Assembly (NCBI GenBank): GCA_027559495.1
Contig: JAMXSV010000019.1
Location: 372,001-436,000, forward strand
Length of the DNA stretch: 64,000 bases
Origin: Aurifilum marmelostoma
Lineage: Eukaryota > Ascomycota > Sordariomycetes > Diaporthales > Cryphonectriaceae
Direction of reading: 5' to 3'
The notes below the pieces were generated by a model. It saw only the letters and a list, made by a program, of their open reading frames with translations. It was not told the DNA's origin and made no database searches. This document shows, in pieces, positions 21,217 through 32,000 of the stretch. The translations under genes and the position numbers were made by a program. Numbering within the stretch: the stretch's first letter is position 1; the number at the start of each line of letters is the position of its first letter.

Positions 21217-22035
21217 TGAATGAGTACACTGACTGATAGCAAGAAGTCACAAATCCGATCTCCTCATATTAAGTGGTTGGTAGCCCCTGGGAGCTCTAGC
21301 GAGGTCGAAAGCTTCATAATCGTGCCAATTTGAGCATGAAGCCTAGGGAAGAGCGTATAGCCAGAGAAATGATCGGATACTGTTTATACGTTCCAACACG
21401 CATCTCTCGCTCCAGGCTGTTTGTCGCGATTGCGTTCCATGAGGGGAAGCACGGTCTGAGCAAGGCTCTGGAGATCTAAGTCATATGCGGTAGGTGGTGT
21501 GCCGTGGTACCGAGAGCATACACCTGTGGGTGGAGGTTGATTACATTGCATAGTACTAGGAGACGCATGTCAGAAACAAGTGTACGACACATACGCATAC
21601 GTGTGGAGTATTTGGGAACCACTGGGTGGGAAAGTGAGATAACGTGGCTCACGGCTGCCCCGAGTCTCTCTGAGGCAGCTAGCCAGAAGCAGGGCTCTAC
21701 AGGGATTTTAAGCATGTCTCTGGCCAGATCTTGAAGCATCAGACAAGTATTCCAGCTGTTGCTTTGTTGAGATCTCTTTCAGCTAAGCTGAGGGGGTTGT
21801 TGCGTGCTTCTCCCATGCGAATTGTAGACCATGAAATGTGTCACAAGACTACCCCAAGGAGGCTCTGTGACTGCCATTTCGAACAGGTCCATAGGCACAA
21901 CATAAGGTCTGCCGCGGGACCTACAATTAGACTCAGAGATGTCTCCTGTCCATACCGACGTAGCAATCACAGTCAAAGAATCGATGTCACCACCAACCGT
22001 GGTGACCTCTTCGAGCATGTCTGTGTATCGTGAGA

Positions 22036-22067
22036 GCCCTATCTATATAGACCACATCAATGCTAGC
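22036..22067. repeat. Imperfect direct repeat, copy A
   Basis: Thirty-two bases (gccctatctatatagaccac onwards) match copy B at 22,299-22,330 with a few transitions and a transversion. Followed in both copies by a similar spacing to a second shared motif (gcttgtata / gcttgcata). It may be the trace of a small mobile element. Confidence 0.5.
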
Positions 22068-22298
22068 GAGCCCTGGGGATGGCTACCCTTGTAGTGCTTG
22101 TATAGGTTTTAGACCGGGAGTCTCTCTTTTGATACTTGTAGATAGGCTATCGACACCCAAATAATTAGAACAGTAGGAAGTCAATACCTCCTACCTGCGA
22201 ATCCGATATGTCCAGCTACAAGCCCCAAAATGTGGCACCCAGCTTCGCGTTAGCTGGCTATATAGTTTCCTCTTAGTAGGCTAAGAAAGGGTGTGCGA

Positions 22299-22330
22299 GT
22301 CCTATCTATATAGACTACATCATTGCCAGC
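22299..22330. repeat. Imperfect direct repeat, copy B
   Basis: The second copy of the 32-bp repeat (gtcctatctatatagactac onwards), 263 bp downstream of copy A. Confidence 0.5.
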
Positions 22331-23307
22331 TTACACTAGAAGGTATCATCCTCTTAGCGCTTGCATATATATCGCGCAATGCAATTCCAACCTTACAGAA
22401 TGAGCGGATCTACTGTATCTCGACCTAGGATAAGGACCCAAAAGGACAACGCCCTGGAACCTGTTTTCATCGCTCTTCTCGGAGTTATGGTGCTTGTTTT
22501 GCTCGATACCCCCTTCTTGAACAATAACATCATCACCGCGCATGGGGGTGCTGCGAAAGGTGGCCATGCGCAGGCCTTTCATGTCATCAACAGCCATGAA
22601 CTGGGGCAAGCCGCCGATGGAGCACCTGAAACGAACATACCGGCACCTCAGCACCAAAATGACCGGCTGGAAAGAATACACAGCCAATCCTTCCCGAACA
22701 AAGGACGTCATCGCAAGTATCATAAGCGGAGAAAGCCGCGGCGTCCTCATCGACAGTCGCGCAAGTCAACTCATTATCACTTACATTACACACCTGATCC
22801 TCATCGACATTCTCAGCGACACTCTCCCCCACGTTCTCCTCGCAAAGTCAGCAGGATTCGGCAGTCTACAGAGGGTCTCACTATGCTCACGCGCACATTT
22901 CGTTTCACAGTAGGCTTGAATCATGTTCAGAACCGCAGAGAGTCTATGGGTCCAGGAGTGCAACAAGTCGAGTTCAGACGAAGCCGTTGAGTGGAAGAAG
23001 CGACCGTCGAAATCGTCAGTGCTGCAGCGTGGTGATGCCTTCGGAGGCCTGGTGAATGTACCCTGACCTAGAATAATAATAAAAAACATTTTTATCTACA
23101 GCCTAATGCACTCTGCTACAATCTTCAATTGGATTTCTATAAACAACTCGGATCAAATATTTGTACGATATTTTCCTGCAGTTTATATTGTGCAACTGTA
23201 GTTTAAAAACTTTCTCCCTGTTTCCAAGCGTATCATAACCCATTTCGATCAGACTATTCCCATTGTCCGCAGAGAAGAGTGTCTACAAGTATATTCGGTC
23301 AGACATT

Positions 23308-23336
23308 AAAAATAAAATAAAATAAAATAAAATAAA
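23308..23336. repeat. (TAAAA)n pentanucleotide microsatellite
   Basis: Five or six tandem TAAAA units in intergenic DNA. Confidence 0.8.
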
Positions 23337-23912
23337 CCAAGGCGGGGCCGCTGGGGCTGACCCAGGTGAATCATGCACAGGAATAGTATTTGACGCAAAT
23401 CACGGAGCACAATTCCAAGCGTAGAGCAGGATGGCATGCTAGACATGCATTTCAGCTGGACTTGATCCCATAAGTAGCCGTTCTCCAGCACCTCATTGCT
23501 GAACTCTTACGGATATCATGGAATTTAGAGGAAAGAACAGGGAACTTACACAACCACACCATGTATTATCGTCAACGCCTCGGAGGCGCCGACCTCGGGA
23601 GGCTGATAAGCTCCCGCATGAACGATGATTTAGAAGGCTGGAGATGATGATCCATTTGGCGAGCACATTTTCCTTTATCTGCTCTTTACCTGTACCTAGG
23701 TACTTTGAAAGGGCACCCGATAGCGCGGAAGCAGTACGAAGCGATTTGTGTGTACACATATACTTGGCTTATACCTGGATCATGATGTCAGGTCGGGTAA
23801 GGGTATGTAGTCATCAGAAAATCGGGGTGTACATTGGCAAGAATAGTTAGGACGAAAATTGACTGTGAATTGTCTATATGTTTTAGACAGAATCAAGCTT
23901 GTCATCCAGTAA

Positions 23913-24012
23913 GGCGCCGTGGCAGAGCGGTCTAATGCGATAGACTAGAAATCAACCATTTCTACGTGATCTATTCTCTTCGGAGGCCCATGTTCGAATC
24001 ATGGCGGCGTCG
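23913..24012 (+). tRNA. tRNA-Ser(AGA) with intron
   Basis: The cloverleaf folds fully. The acceptor stem GGCGCCG (23,913-23,919) pairs with CGGCGTC (24,005-24,011, one G-T pair), with discriminator G at 24,012. The anticodon stem ATAGA/TCTAT encloses the loop CTAGAAA with anticodon AGA at 23,947-23,949. An 18-nt intron (23,951-23,968) follows position 37, the standard site. A long class-II variable arm precedes the T-arm CCATG-TTCGAAT-CATGG. A T-run at 24,013-24,017 is the Pol III terminator. The serine identity is supported by the anticodon, the G73 discriminator and the long variable arm. Confidence 0.93.
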
Positions 24013-26109
24013 TTTTTGCCGTTTCAACCCCACTGTTTTGTGTTCTTAGCCCCAATTGTATCTCCCCCGTCGCCGCTATGGCCTGACTCTTTCATGTCCA
24101 CCTTTGGTGCTGGAGTAGGCCGCGGCTTACGGACCATCAGAATCACTAGTGCACTTAGACGTGCTAGGCCTAGGGATTCCGCCATCTTTCCATCCTTCCA
24201 CGCAAAGTGCTTCTTCACTTATGCAATGTTCTGAGTCCATGGTTTATCTGTACACTCTTATCCATTGATGAATGCTTGTGTTGGGACTCTATGCTTTATA
24301 AGTCTGCATAATACTGCTCGAAACTGGTTTTCTCTTAAGCCGCCGCAGCGTTCCCATGTAGAGTAAGTAATAGGCTGTGATACTGACTGGAAGCTAGAAT
24401 GGCACATCCAGTGTAGATGTCCCCCCCCCCCCCCCTCCTTCCCTCCCTCCCTCCCTCCAAATGTCACCACCACCCTGACTTTGTGAGTTACAAGCCCGCT
24501 TAGCGGGCATCTACTCGAGGCGGTTTATATCTGTATCAAGGCAGGAAAAAATAGGAACGAAGCGTCTTCTTCATTCTACCAAAACCCGCCAGTTGGGTTC
24601 TTATTCTTCAGTCCATGTTCACAATTATCGACTAATGATTTGCTCATGTCTAATCTACCAAGTGCATAATTGCAACCTAGAGTACTGCAACAATATGCAT
24701 TATGTTTCTGTTGAGAACGAGGAGAGCATTTAAGATGCAGAGCGGATGGATGCATCGGGTTCATTGCGGCATGAGACCGCTTTTGTTTACCATTGTGAGA
24801 ACTACCTAATTACCCCTCAATAGACTTGAGAGACAGAGAAGTTCTATAGACTCGGGAAGCCAGATAGAGATATCAATCCAAATCGTGGTTGAATCAATTA
24901 GATAGGAGTAGGTATACTTGACCCAAATCTTGAGCTTCGTTATATAATAATTATCTCTGAAATGATAATGAAATGATAATAATCATTCGCTTATTCTGCT
25001 AATGTCGCATTCTCATGTCCTATTCCTCCTTCGCATTTCTCGTCGCTTGTAAGTTCGATTTCGACTATGACCTCTTCGAAGACTCATGTTCAGATTATTA
25101 CGGCATCGCATTCTGTTCTTTTCCGTTTCGTTATCTCCGTTTCCGGTTTCCGCTACTCACCGTAACCTGTTGTTGCTTCGTTTCCCTATCATGTACCTGC
25201 TATTAAGTTAAGCTTATGAATGCCTCTAAGCTAGCGCAAAAGCAATTCCCACAAACCTATCCTTGTGCCACGTAAGTGCTCCTTTCTTCTAGTCCATGTT
25301 GGACCATCACTTCCGGCGCTATTAGTCTACGTTTCGTGACTTGCAAATGTTCGATGGCCATCGCATCAGAGCTGATTTATACTCCTAGGTTGTTGATTTG
25401 CACTGTACTAGCTAGCTACTATCACAACATTTGTCCTTACTTGCTGCGGAAACCCTTGCTTTCCTAGTCCTCCCAGTGGATACCATTATGCTGTGTTGGA
25501 CGTTGCCTCTCTGCCGCACCAGGATTGTTGTCATGCCATTGTAGCTGCTCATCACCAGCTGCATCCTCTGAATACGATTATGCCACCAGCTTGTTTCCAC
25601 GGTCAACCACATTGACGCCCCGAGGGTCCGAACTCCTGATCCCCTTCATATGGATACCATTATGCTTACTGGTTGCCATCTTTAGTCGTTTTCGAAAGCA
25701 ATTTAACATTATGCTTGCATATCAGCCCATCGCTTACTAACTTTGCAAGTTGAGCTAGGCCAGTGCTTATTATATTCATAAAGTTTATTCTAAATAGCTA
25801 TTATGCTATGCTTTCTCTATAAATTATATATTATAAGAGATAACTCTATGTCTCTTTCTTAGGTTACTATTTATAATGATCTTTTTTATTTCTTTCATTC
25901 AGGTATGATAATCAGCGTGTATCACTATTGCTTGCTTTCGAGGAATGAATAATAGCTCCTCCCAGCTTATTTGTCTATCATTTCGGCTATAAGTTCTCGT
26001 ACTAAGATTGAATAAATCTTTTGTCAATTTTAATTGGAAAAGATATAACTAATTATCAATTCTTATTAGCTATATAGGCACTTAGGCAGGCTTGCCCAAG
26101 TAAAGAGCA
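24013..26109. other. No gene seen; decaying AT-richer DNA
   Basis: The first bases are the tRNA terminator. A poly-C plus (CCCT)n tract lies at 24,420-24,458. AT content rises toward 25.8 kb. The phrase tggataccattatgct occurs twice (near 25,478 and 25,649), perhaps from an old repeat. No open frame here has a recognisable domain. Confidence 0.5.
24420..24458. repeat. Poly-C followed by (CCCT)n microsatellite
   Basis: A C run passes into tandem CCCT units. Confidence 0.8.
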
Positions 26110-27880
26110 TTATAACAGAATATCGCCATGAGTTCGCTTCAAAATATCAAGATACTTTTGTTTAGTCTTGTCGGCACCCAAAAAATCACTAAAATCTCTT
26201 TGCCATGGCTCTAAGATATGCAGGGCTTTTGCAACTGTGTGATGCTTAGGCCCGCAAACTTTCTCTCGGTGTTCTGCCAGACGTTCGTACCAATGTATTG
26301 AAAATTTTGGCCTCATGTCCAAAGCATCGCAACCACCTTCCCGCCACTTCAGCATATAATAATGCGCTTGCAAAGCCCTGCAAGAGAAGAAAAGCTGCGG
26401 ATTTTGAGTTTCCAAGTCTGGACATCTCGATAATATTTCCGTCGCTAATGAAAAGACCTTTTCATGCCCTGCTTCATACAAATGAGCAAGAACTTGCAAA
26501 TGAGTCCATGAGCATTGAAAGTAATCCCAGTTACTGATCGAGATCCTCGAATTTGTAGATATGCGACTTTCTGACATCCGATGTTCTAGAAACTTTGTCT
26601 ACTGGGAATTTGTAGGATCAGATGCTTTGCCAGAGACGACCCAGTAAAGTGGAGATAGGTCCTTGCCGTCTGCTAGCTGAAGACTGTATTCACGTACAAG
26701 GTCTTGTATGACTTGACAAGTCTACTTCAGAACCTCGCCAATGGATGATATTGAGTACCGGTAGTATAGTACATTGAGTTGCTCGAATAAGTCGCTTAGC
26801 CGGTGACCTTCGTGAAGATTTCGTCTCCAATACCCTACCAAGAAGCGGAAGAAACTTGTAGCGATACCCTTGTTGCAGTCCTGGGAAATCTTTCGTACCA
26901 TATCGAGTATTGCATAGAGACTAAATTCTTCCAAAATTGTAGTAATGTTGTCGAATCCCGCTTTTATGATACCAAAGGCTTCGATATGTGCTCCGTCCCA
27001 CAGTGCAATGCCGCCCTCCATGATGTTCTCGACAGCTTGATTGACGCTCGAATCAAAATAGTCCAAAGCATCACCGCAGGGAAGTCTGGTAGCTGTTTTG
27101 ATGTGATCGGTCAATACGTGCCGAAAGCTTGCCACGAATCTGAACGGAAAGCACTAATCCCAAGCCAAAGGAATGGCGTAATATTGGATCGAAGCACTTC
27201 AATATTGCGTCAGCGGCTTTGATAAGTACTGGATCACCTTCCACAGAAGTTTCCGGTGGACAGGGCGCTTTAAGATTAACTTACGATCCGGGTCGCCTTA
27301 AAGCGCTTTGGCTTTTTGCCGTTGCATTCCTTTGAGGTTCCACTTGCTCAATAGTCAGGACTGGCTTCAAGCTTTCATAAGGAACATTCTTGCTCCGTCC
27401 CCATCTTTTAAATCCTCGGATAAACACCTTTTTGCTGTTGTCCATGTTAGCAAGACACAATGAACAGAGGATCTTGATTATTTTGAGTGGCGCTATTCAA
27501 CCTTGCACAGAAATTTCGGGATTTCACGGTTGCTTTCAGAGATTAGTCGCCAATCAAAGATTGAAGCTGAATGTAATAATTCATTTGCGATTCTTCTAGT
27601 GTCATAGAGCCGCAGCATCGGAAAGAGCAAATATGGTGGAAACTTCACAATTGAATTTCAGCCAGAAGGCACACTTACTTTCCTCAATCACCTCTTTCGA
27701 AGACTTTCCCTCTTTGATATATAAGTAGTAGAGTAGGCTTTTGGTATGTTCCCAATCCGCCTCTGTAGATGGCAGCTGTTTCTTACTTAAATGAATCCCA
27801 AGTCCCTCTTCAGTAGTCTGATCATCTTGAATAACGTTGCTCGTGGTTACTCGAGATAACTAGGTGGTATTATTGTTAAC
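26110..27880 (-). pseudogene. Clr5-domain protein pseudogene
   Basis: The minus strand preserves a split Clr5 domain (a fungal N-terminal domain named after a fission-yeast silencing factor). ADWEHTKSLLYYLYIKEGK with SSKEVIEE lies just before a GTAAGT donor at 27,678, and KKVFIRGFKRWGRSKN follows a CAACAG acceptor at 27,434. Downstream the reading passes through a helical region (27,135-26,725) and a C-terminal TPR-like part (HLQVLAHLYEAGHEKVF, then IHWYERLAEHREKVCGPKHH) ending at 26,110. These last two parts share one frame but are separated by two TAG codons, at 26,722 and near 26,598. Both have the context expected from CAG-to-TAG changes, the hallmark of RIP. Another frame break lies near 27,140. 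The 5' end is not defined. The gene lies about 550 bp from the transposon block, so leakage of RIP is a plausible cause. Confidence 0.65.
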
Positions 27881-28432
27881 AGAGGATTTTTGAAACTGGG
27901 ACCGCCTGAGGTGCAGCCTATAAAGACCCAATGAACTGAACTATCATATAATGGTCTTGGAATCGAAAGGACTCTTGCATAGATAGTAGCAATGTCAGCT
28001 GGAATTTGCTGCGATTGTAGCAGTTTAGGCAGAAGTGTAAATACATGCATGTCAGCTGTAGTCCTTACCTAGAAAGCTGAACATGTGATAAAGAAATATA
28101 CTGTGTAGCTTACTTCTTCGCAAGCGAGGTACTTGGTAATTGCTACTACAAGTGATTTTAATAGGCAGGATAGTATCTGGAGGCAAGGGTAGTATCTACA
28201 GGCAGGGATATTATCTACAGGAAGGGATGCTCACTAATTATGAAGCTAAAACACTACTGCTCTGCAACTTTAGCTAGAAAAGGGATTCAAAGTTCGAATA
28301 GTATAAGGGCGAGGCTCGATGCATTGCTCCTACAGTGATTTAGCAAGAGTGGTAGGGATGCTGCACATAAGACATAAGCATATGGGGCACATAGGAGTTG
28401 CTCTTTTTAAATGTGAGAGATCCCGGCCTTGA
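27881..28432. other. Flank between Clr5 pseudogene and transposon block
   Basis: No gene seen. Near 28,165-28,225 the phrase cagg-a-gggat/gta-tatcta is repeated three times (aggatagtatctgga, agggtagtatctaca, agggatattatctaca), a short imperfect tandem array. Confidence 0.45.
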
Positions 28433-28650
28433 TGTTGATGAATAAGGCACGATCTTCACGATCGTCACGATCGTCGCCCTCTCCAAACGACGAGGGCATT
28501 AGAAGGCGTTTAATGCATATAGACTAAGGGATTTATTCCTTAACTAATTAAGGCCTTTTTATAATCGTTCAAAAATAAATAAACCTTCTCTTTAACCTCT
28601 AGATAGCCTAGATAGATAGAATTAAGCTTTATAGTTACTCTTTTATAATA
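28433..28650 (+). repeat. 5' LTR of copia element
   Basis: Begins TGTTGATGAATAAGGC. The outer (left) half keeps its CpA/CpG sites whereas the inner end reads ttttataata instead of ttttataaca. It aligns over its full length with 48,605-48,822. Confidence 0.9.
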
Positions 28651-28871
28651 TATTATTAATATAATTATAATCTTTAGCTTTAGCAATTTAGAATCTATTT
28701 ATATTATATCTTTTATTGCCTATTTAGGCTTAGCGCTTAATTATCTTATTCTATATTTATAGATATTAGAATTTCTTCTTATTATTCTTATTATTAAAGC
28801 TATATTTTATACCCTCTATATTTAATTAATAAGAGGCTATTAATATTAGAAATATATATTTAGAATATAAA

Positions 28872-29093
28872 TGTCACAGGCTGAGGCCGTGTATGGGGCT
28901 TCGGCAGCCACCGAAGCCAGGAACGCCACACGACGCGCCACACGACATGCACGCTACGCCACACCCACAGAGTAGCTCTTTAGCTGCTCGCAGGTAGAAA
29001 ATTCCTTATCTTTCTCCTATTACTCCCTAAGCTAGAATATTTATAGTAATAGACCCCCAATTGGGTGCACACCCCTTAGCCAGGCCTTTTATA
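28872..29093 (+). repeat. 5' LTR of gypsy element 1
   Basis: 222 bp, TG...TA (the final CA is mutated to TA). It is far more GC-rich than the internal region and differs from the 3' copy almost only by transitions. Confidence 0.93.
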
Positions 29094-32000
29094 TATATTC
29101 TAGCTTCCTATCATCCACTGCAATGGCGCTACTTAAGCGCAGCAGTTGACGATGGAAGGAGAAGAATAATAGGCACCGTTCGTAGCGGGTAGAGGCCTTA
29201 AACTAAACCTATACGCCCCCTTCGAATAACTGCGCGAGCTGCAAGAGAGCTAGTTCGCCTATACCACTTAGCTCCTTAGGGAGGAGCTAGCAGCTAGCCA
29301 TGCTGCCTAAGAAACTTTAAGCTGTTAGCATAAAGAGGCACTGCAGGCGTTACTATAATATATTATAACTATTAAAGCTAGATTATATAGAAATAGAGCA
29401 AATAAGATATTGCATGCAAGTATATAAAAAGCAGCTAATAAGCAGGGCTTATATTCTTATAACTAAGGGAAAGGCCTTGACTATAACGACAACGACGATT
29501 TTAATAATTAACCTTATATATAATAAAAGCTCCTGCCTTAGCCTAAGAAATTTGATAGGGATTGCTTAAAGTTCCCTTTATAAGAAACCCAGATATACTA
29601 TAAACTCAGCTAGGATATCTGCTTTATCGGAAACTTGCATAATAAGTTCTACGCTATATTTGAATGCCTCAAAGGAGCTACTTAGAAGCTAGCTAATCCC
29701 TACTTTAACTTAGAAGGGCCTAACTAAACTAGCAATCCCTAAGCCTTTATAGAATACCTAGCTAGCCATTATTATAATGCTAACTAGGCTAAATAAGCAG
29801 CGCAAGCACTCCTTAAGATCTATTAACGCAAGAACTAGCAGTTTTCCCCTTTTTTGCTACCTAGGAATAAGTACTCTCTAAAGCTAGAGGCACCCTATAG
29901 CCTAATTAAGCAAAGCTCACTATCCTAGAAGGAGCTATTAACACTAGGCTCTAAGACAAACTCGTCTCTATAAGTATGCTAACTAACTATTATATATAGA
30001 TTAGAGAGGCCCTATTAATCTTTTCCAAGATAGAGGGACTTATTAAGTAATGAAATAGTTTAATAGCAAATATTACCTTAAAAGGCACTTCTTAAGAGGG
30101 AACTTAATAAGGAAAAGACTTGCAAGGAGATACTTTAATAACTAAAGTTAATACTATAGGCATAAGCAGCACTGCTTTTAAGCAACGCGCTAAATAGGTA
30201 TTAAATAAAGAAATTAAAAAATAAAAGGATAATAACTTATGCTTTTAATATAGCAAGGGAGATTACTATGCAAATTAATATAGCCTCTTACTAGCTATAC
30301 CGCTTATATAAAGCAGTATTTAAGCTGCTACTACTATTACAAATAATAATAATAATAATCTTATTAATCTTAATAAGAAAAAAGAGTAGCTCCTGCGCAA
30401 AGTTATATGCAAGAGCTTACTAGGCTAAGATTTAATAGAAATAAGATAGAATAGAAGCTAAATAGGTTCTCTTTTATAGTAAACCTGCTATGCAATAAAA
30501 TTTAATTTATAAATGCATTAGTAGATTAAGGATATAACTGCTATAGCGCTATAAGTAAGAAGCTTATTAGAAGACTTGCCTTTCTATATATTCTAATAAT
30601 ACTAAGAATACTCTATAAAGCTACAATAAACCGAGCTGCTTAGAAGCTAAGCGCAATCTCCGAAATAATACACTTTAAGGCTAACTTGAATAGCTATACG
30701 CATTAAGTCTAAGTATATATTATTCTCTAACTTAACTATAATATAATCTTAGGGAAGCTTTAGATAGAATAAGAAAAAGTTATCTATATAGCGCATAAGC
30801 ATCTCCTAAGCATTAGGCAAGCAGCAGGCCTAAAGATCTAGGAAAGAGATTATGCCCTAGTAATGCATTAGAAAGTTAATAGCATAAGCGCTTTTATACT
30901 AGAAGCAGAGATAAGATAGGGCAAATGCTTATAAATAGCGCAAATATAGCTATTTGCAGTAACCCTAGCTAATATTAATAAAGTACTTGCACTAAAGAAG
31001 GAGGCCTTAGTAGAGAATAAGCTGCTAAAACGGTTTCGATAGTAGGCAGGACTCTTTAACAAAAAGAAGAGAGAGAAGCTGCTACCGCACTGCAAGAGAG
31101 CAGATCACAAGATTACCTTAGAATAAAATAAGAATAGCAGGCAGCTAGAAATCCCCTAAGGCCCCCTTTATAAAATATTAAGAGATAAACTATTAGTCCT
31201 AAGAAAGACCTTTATAGAACTATTAAAGTTAGAATATATATAAGCAAATAGCTTATTAGCAGAAGCGCCTATAATCTTTATTAAGAAATCTAGCAGCAGG
31301 CTATATTTCTATATCGATTATTATATGCTTAACGCTATTACCTAAGCTAATTAGTATCTGCTTCTACTTATTAAGGAAATCTTAGCTAATCTCTTAAAGG
31401 CATAGTAGTTTACTAAACTTAATATATAAGCTGCTTTCTATAAGCTCTGCATTAAGGAGGGCAATAAGTAAAAGATTGCCTTCTGCACCCGATTTAGCCT
31501 ATTTAAATAGCTAGTAATTCTCTTTAGACTTATAGAGGCACTAGCTACTTTCTAGCAATATATTAACTTAGCGCTATAATAGTACTTAAATATCTTCTGC
31601 TTAGCATATTTAAATAATATACTTATTTACTTAGATAATTCTAAGGAGGACTATAAATAAAAGGTAAAATAAGTCCTTAGAGCTTTAGAAGCTACTAGTT
31701 TAAGCTTAGATATTATAAAATGCAAGTTTAGCATCTAGAGAACTAAATATCTAGGATTTATTATCGAAGTAGGCACTAAAGTCTATATAGACTCTAAGAA
31801 GCTAATAGTAATCTGCAACTAGAAGGCTTCTAAAATGCTTAAAGGCATATAGAGTTTTCTAGGATTTGCTAATTTCTACTGCTAGTTTATTAAGAACTAT
31901 TCCAAGACTGCAGATTCCCTCCTAGCACTTATAAAGAAAGGAATGCTATTCTGCTAGGGAGAAGATAAGAATATAGCCTTTAAGCAGCTTAAGCTTAAAT

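Larger units (their letters stand above)
21217..23912. other. No convincing gene; imperfect repeats and (TAAAA)n tract
   Basis: No gene is supported. A 32-bp imperfect direct repeat occurs at 22,036-22,067 and 22,299-22,330. A plus-strand frame near 22,380-22,650 contains HGGAAKGGHAQ after a hydrophobic stretch, recalling the glycine-rich units of the neighbouring genes, but neither ends nor introns can be defined. A (TAAAA)n microsatellite lies near 23,308-23,336. The region may be a decayed extension of the accessory group. Confidence 0.4.

Noticed and set aside
22361..22990. Plus-strand frame of 209 codons with HGGAAKGGHAQ
   Set aside because: The Gly-rich phrase recalls neighbouring genes, but the frame turns into a His/Arg-rich tail that looks out of phase; other frames on both strands are equally open. 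Not called.
25015..25206. Plus-strand Cys/Phe-rich frame
   Set aside because: Short, no signal peptide cleavage pattern or conserved motif, in a decaying AT-rich stretch.
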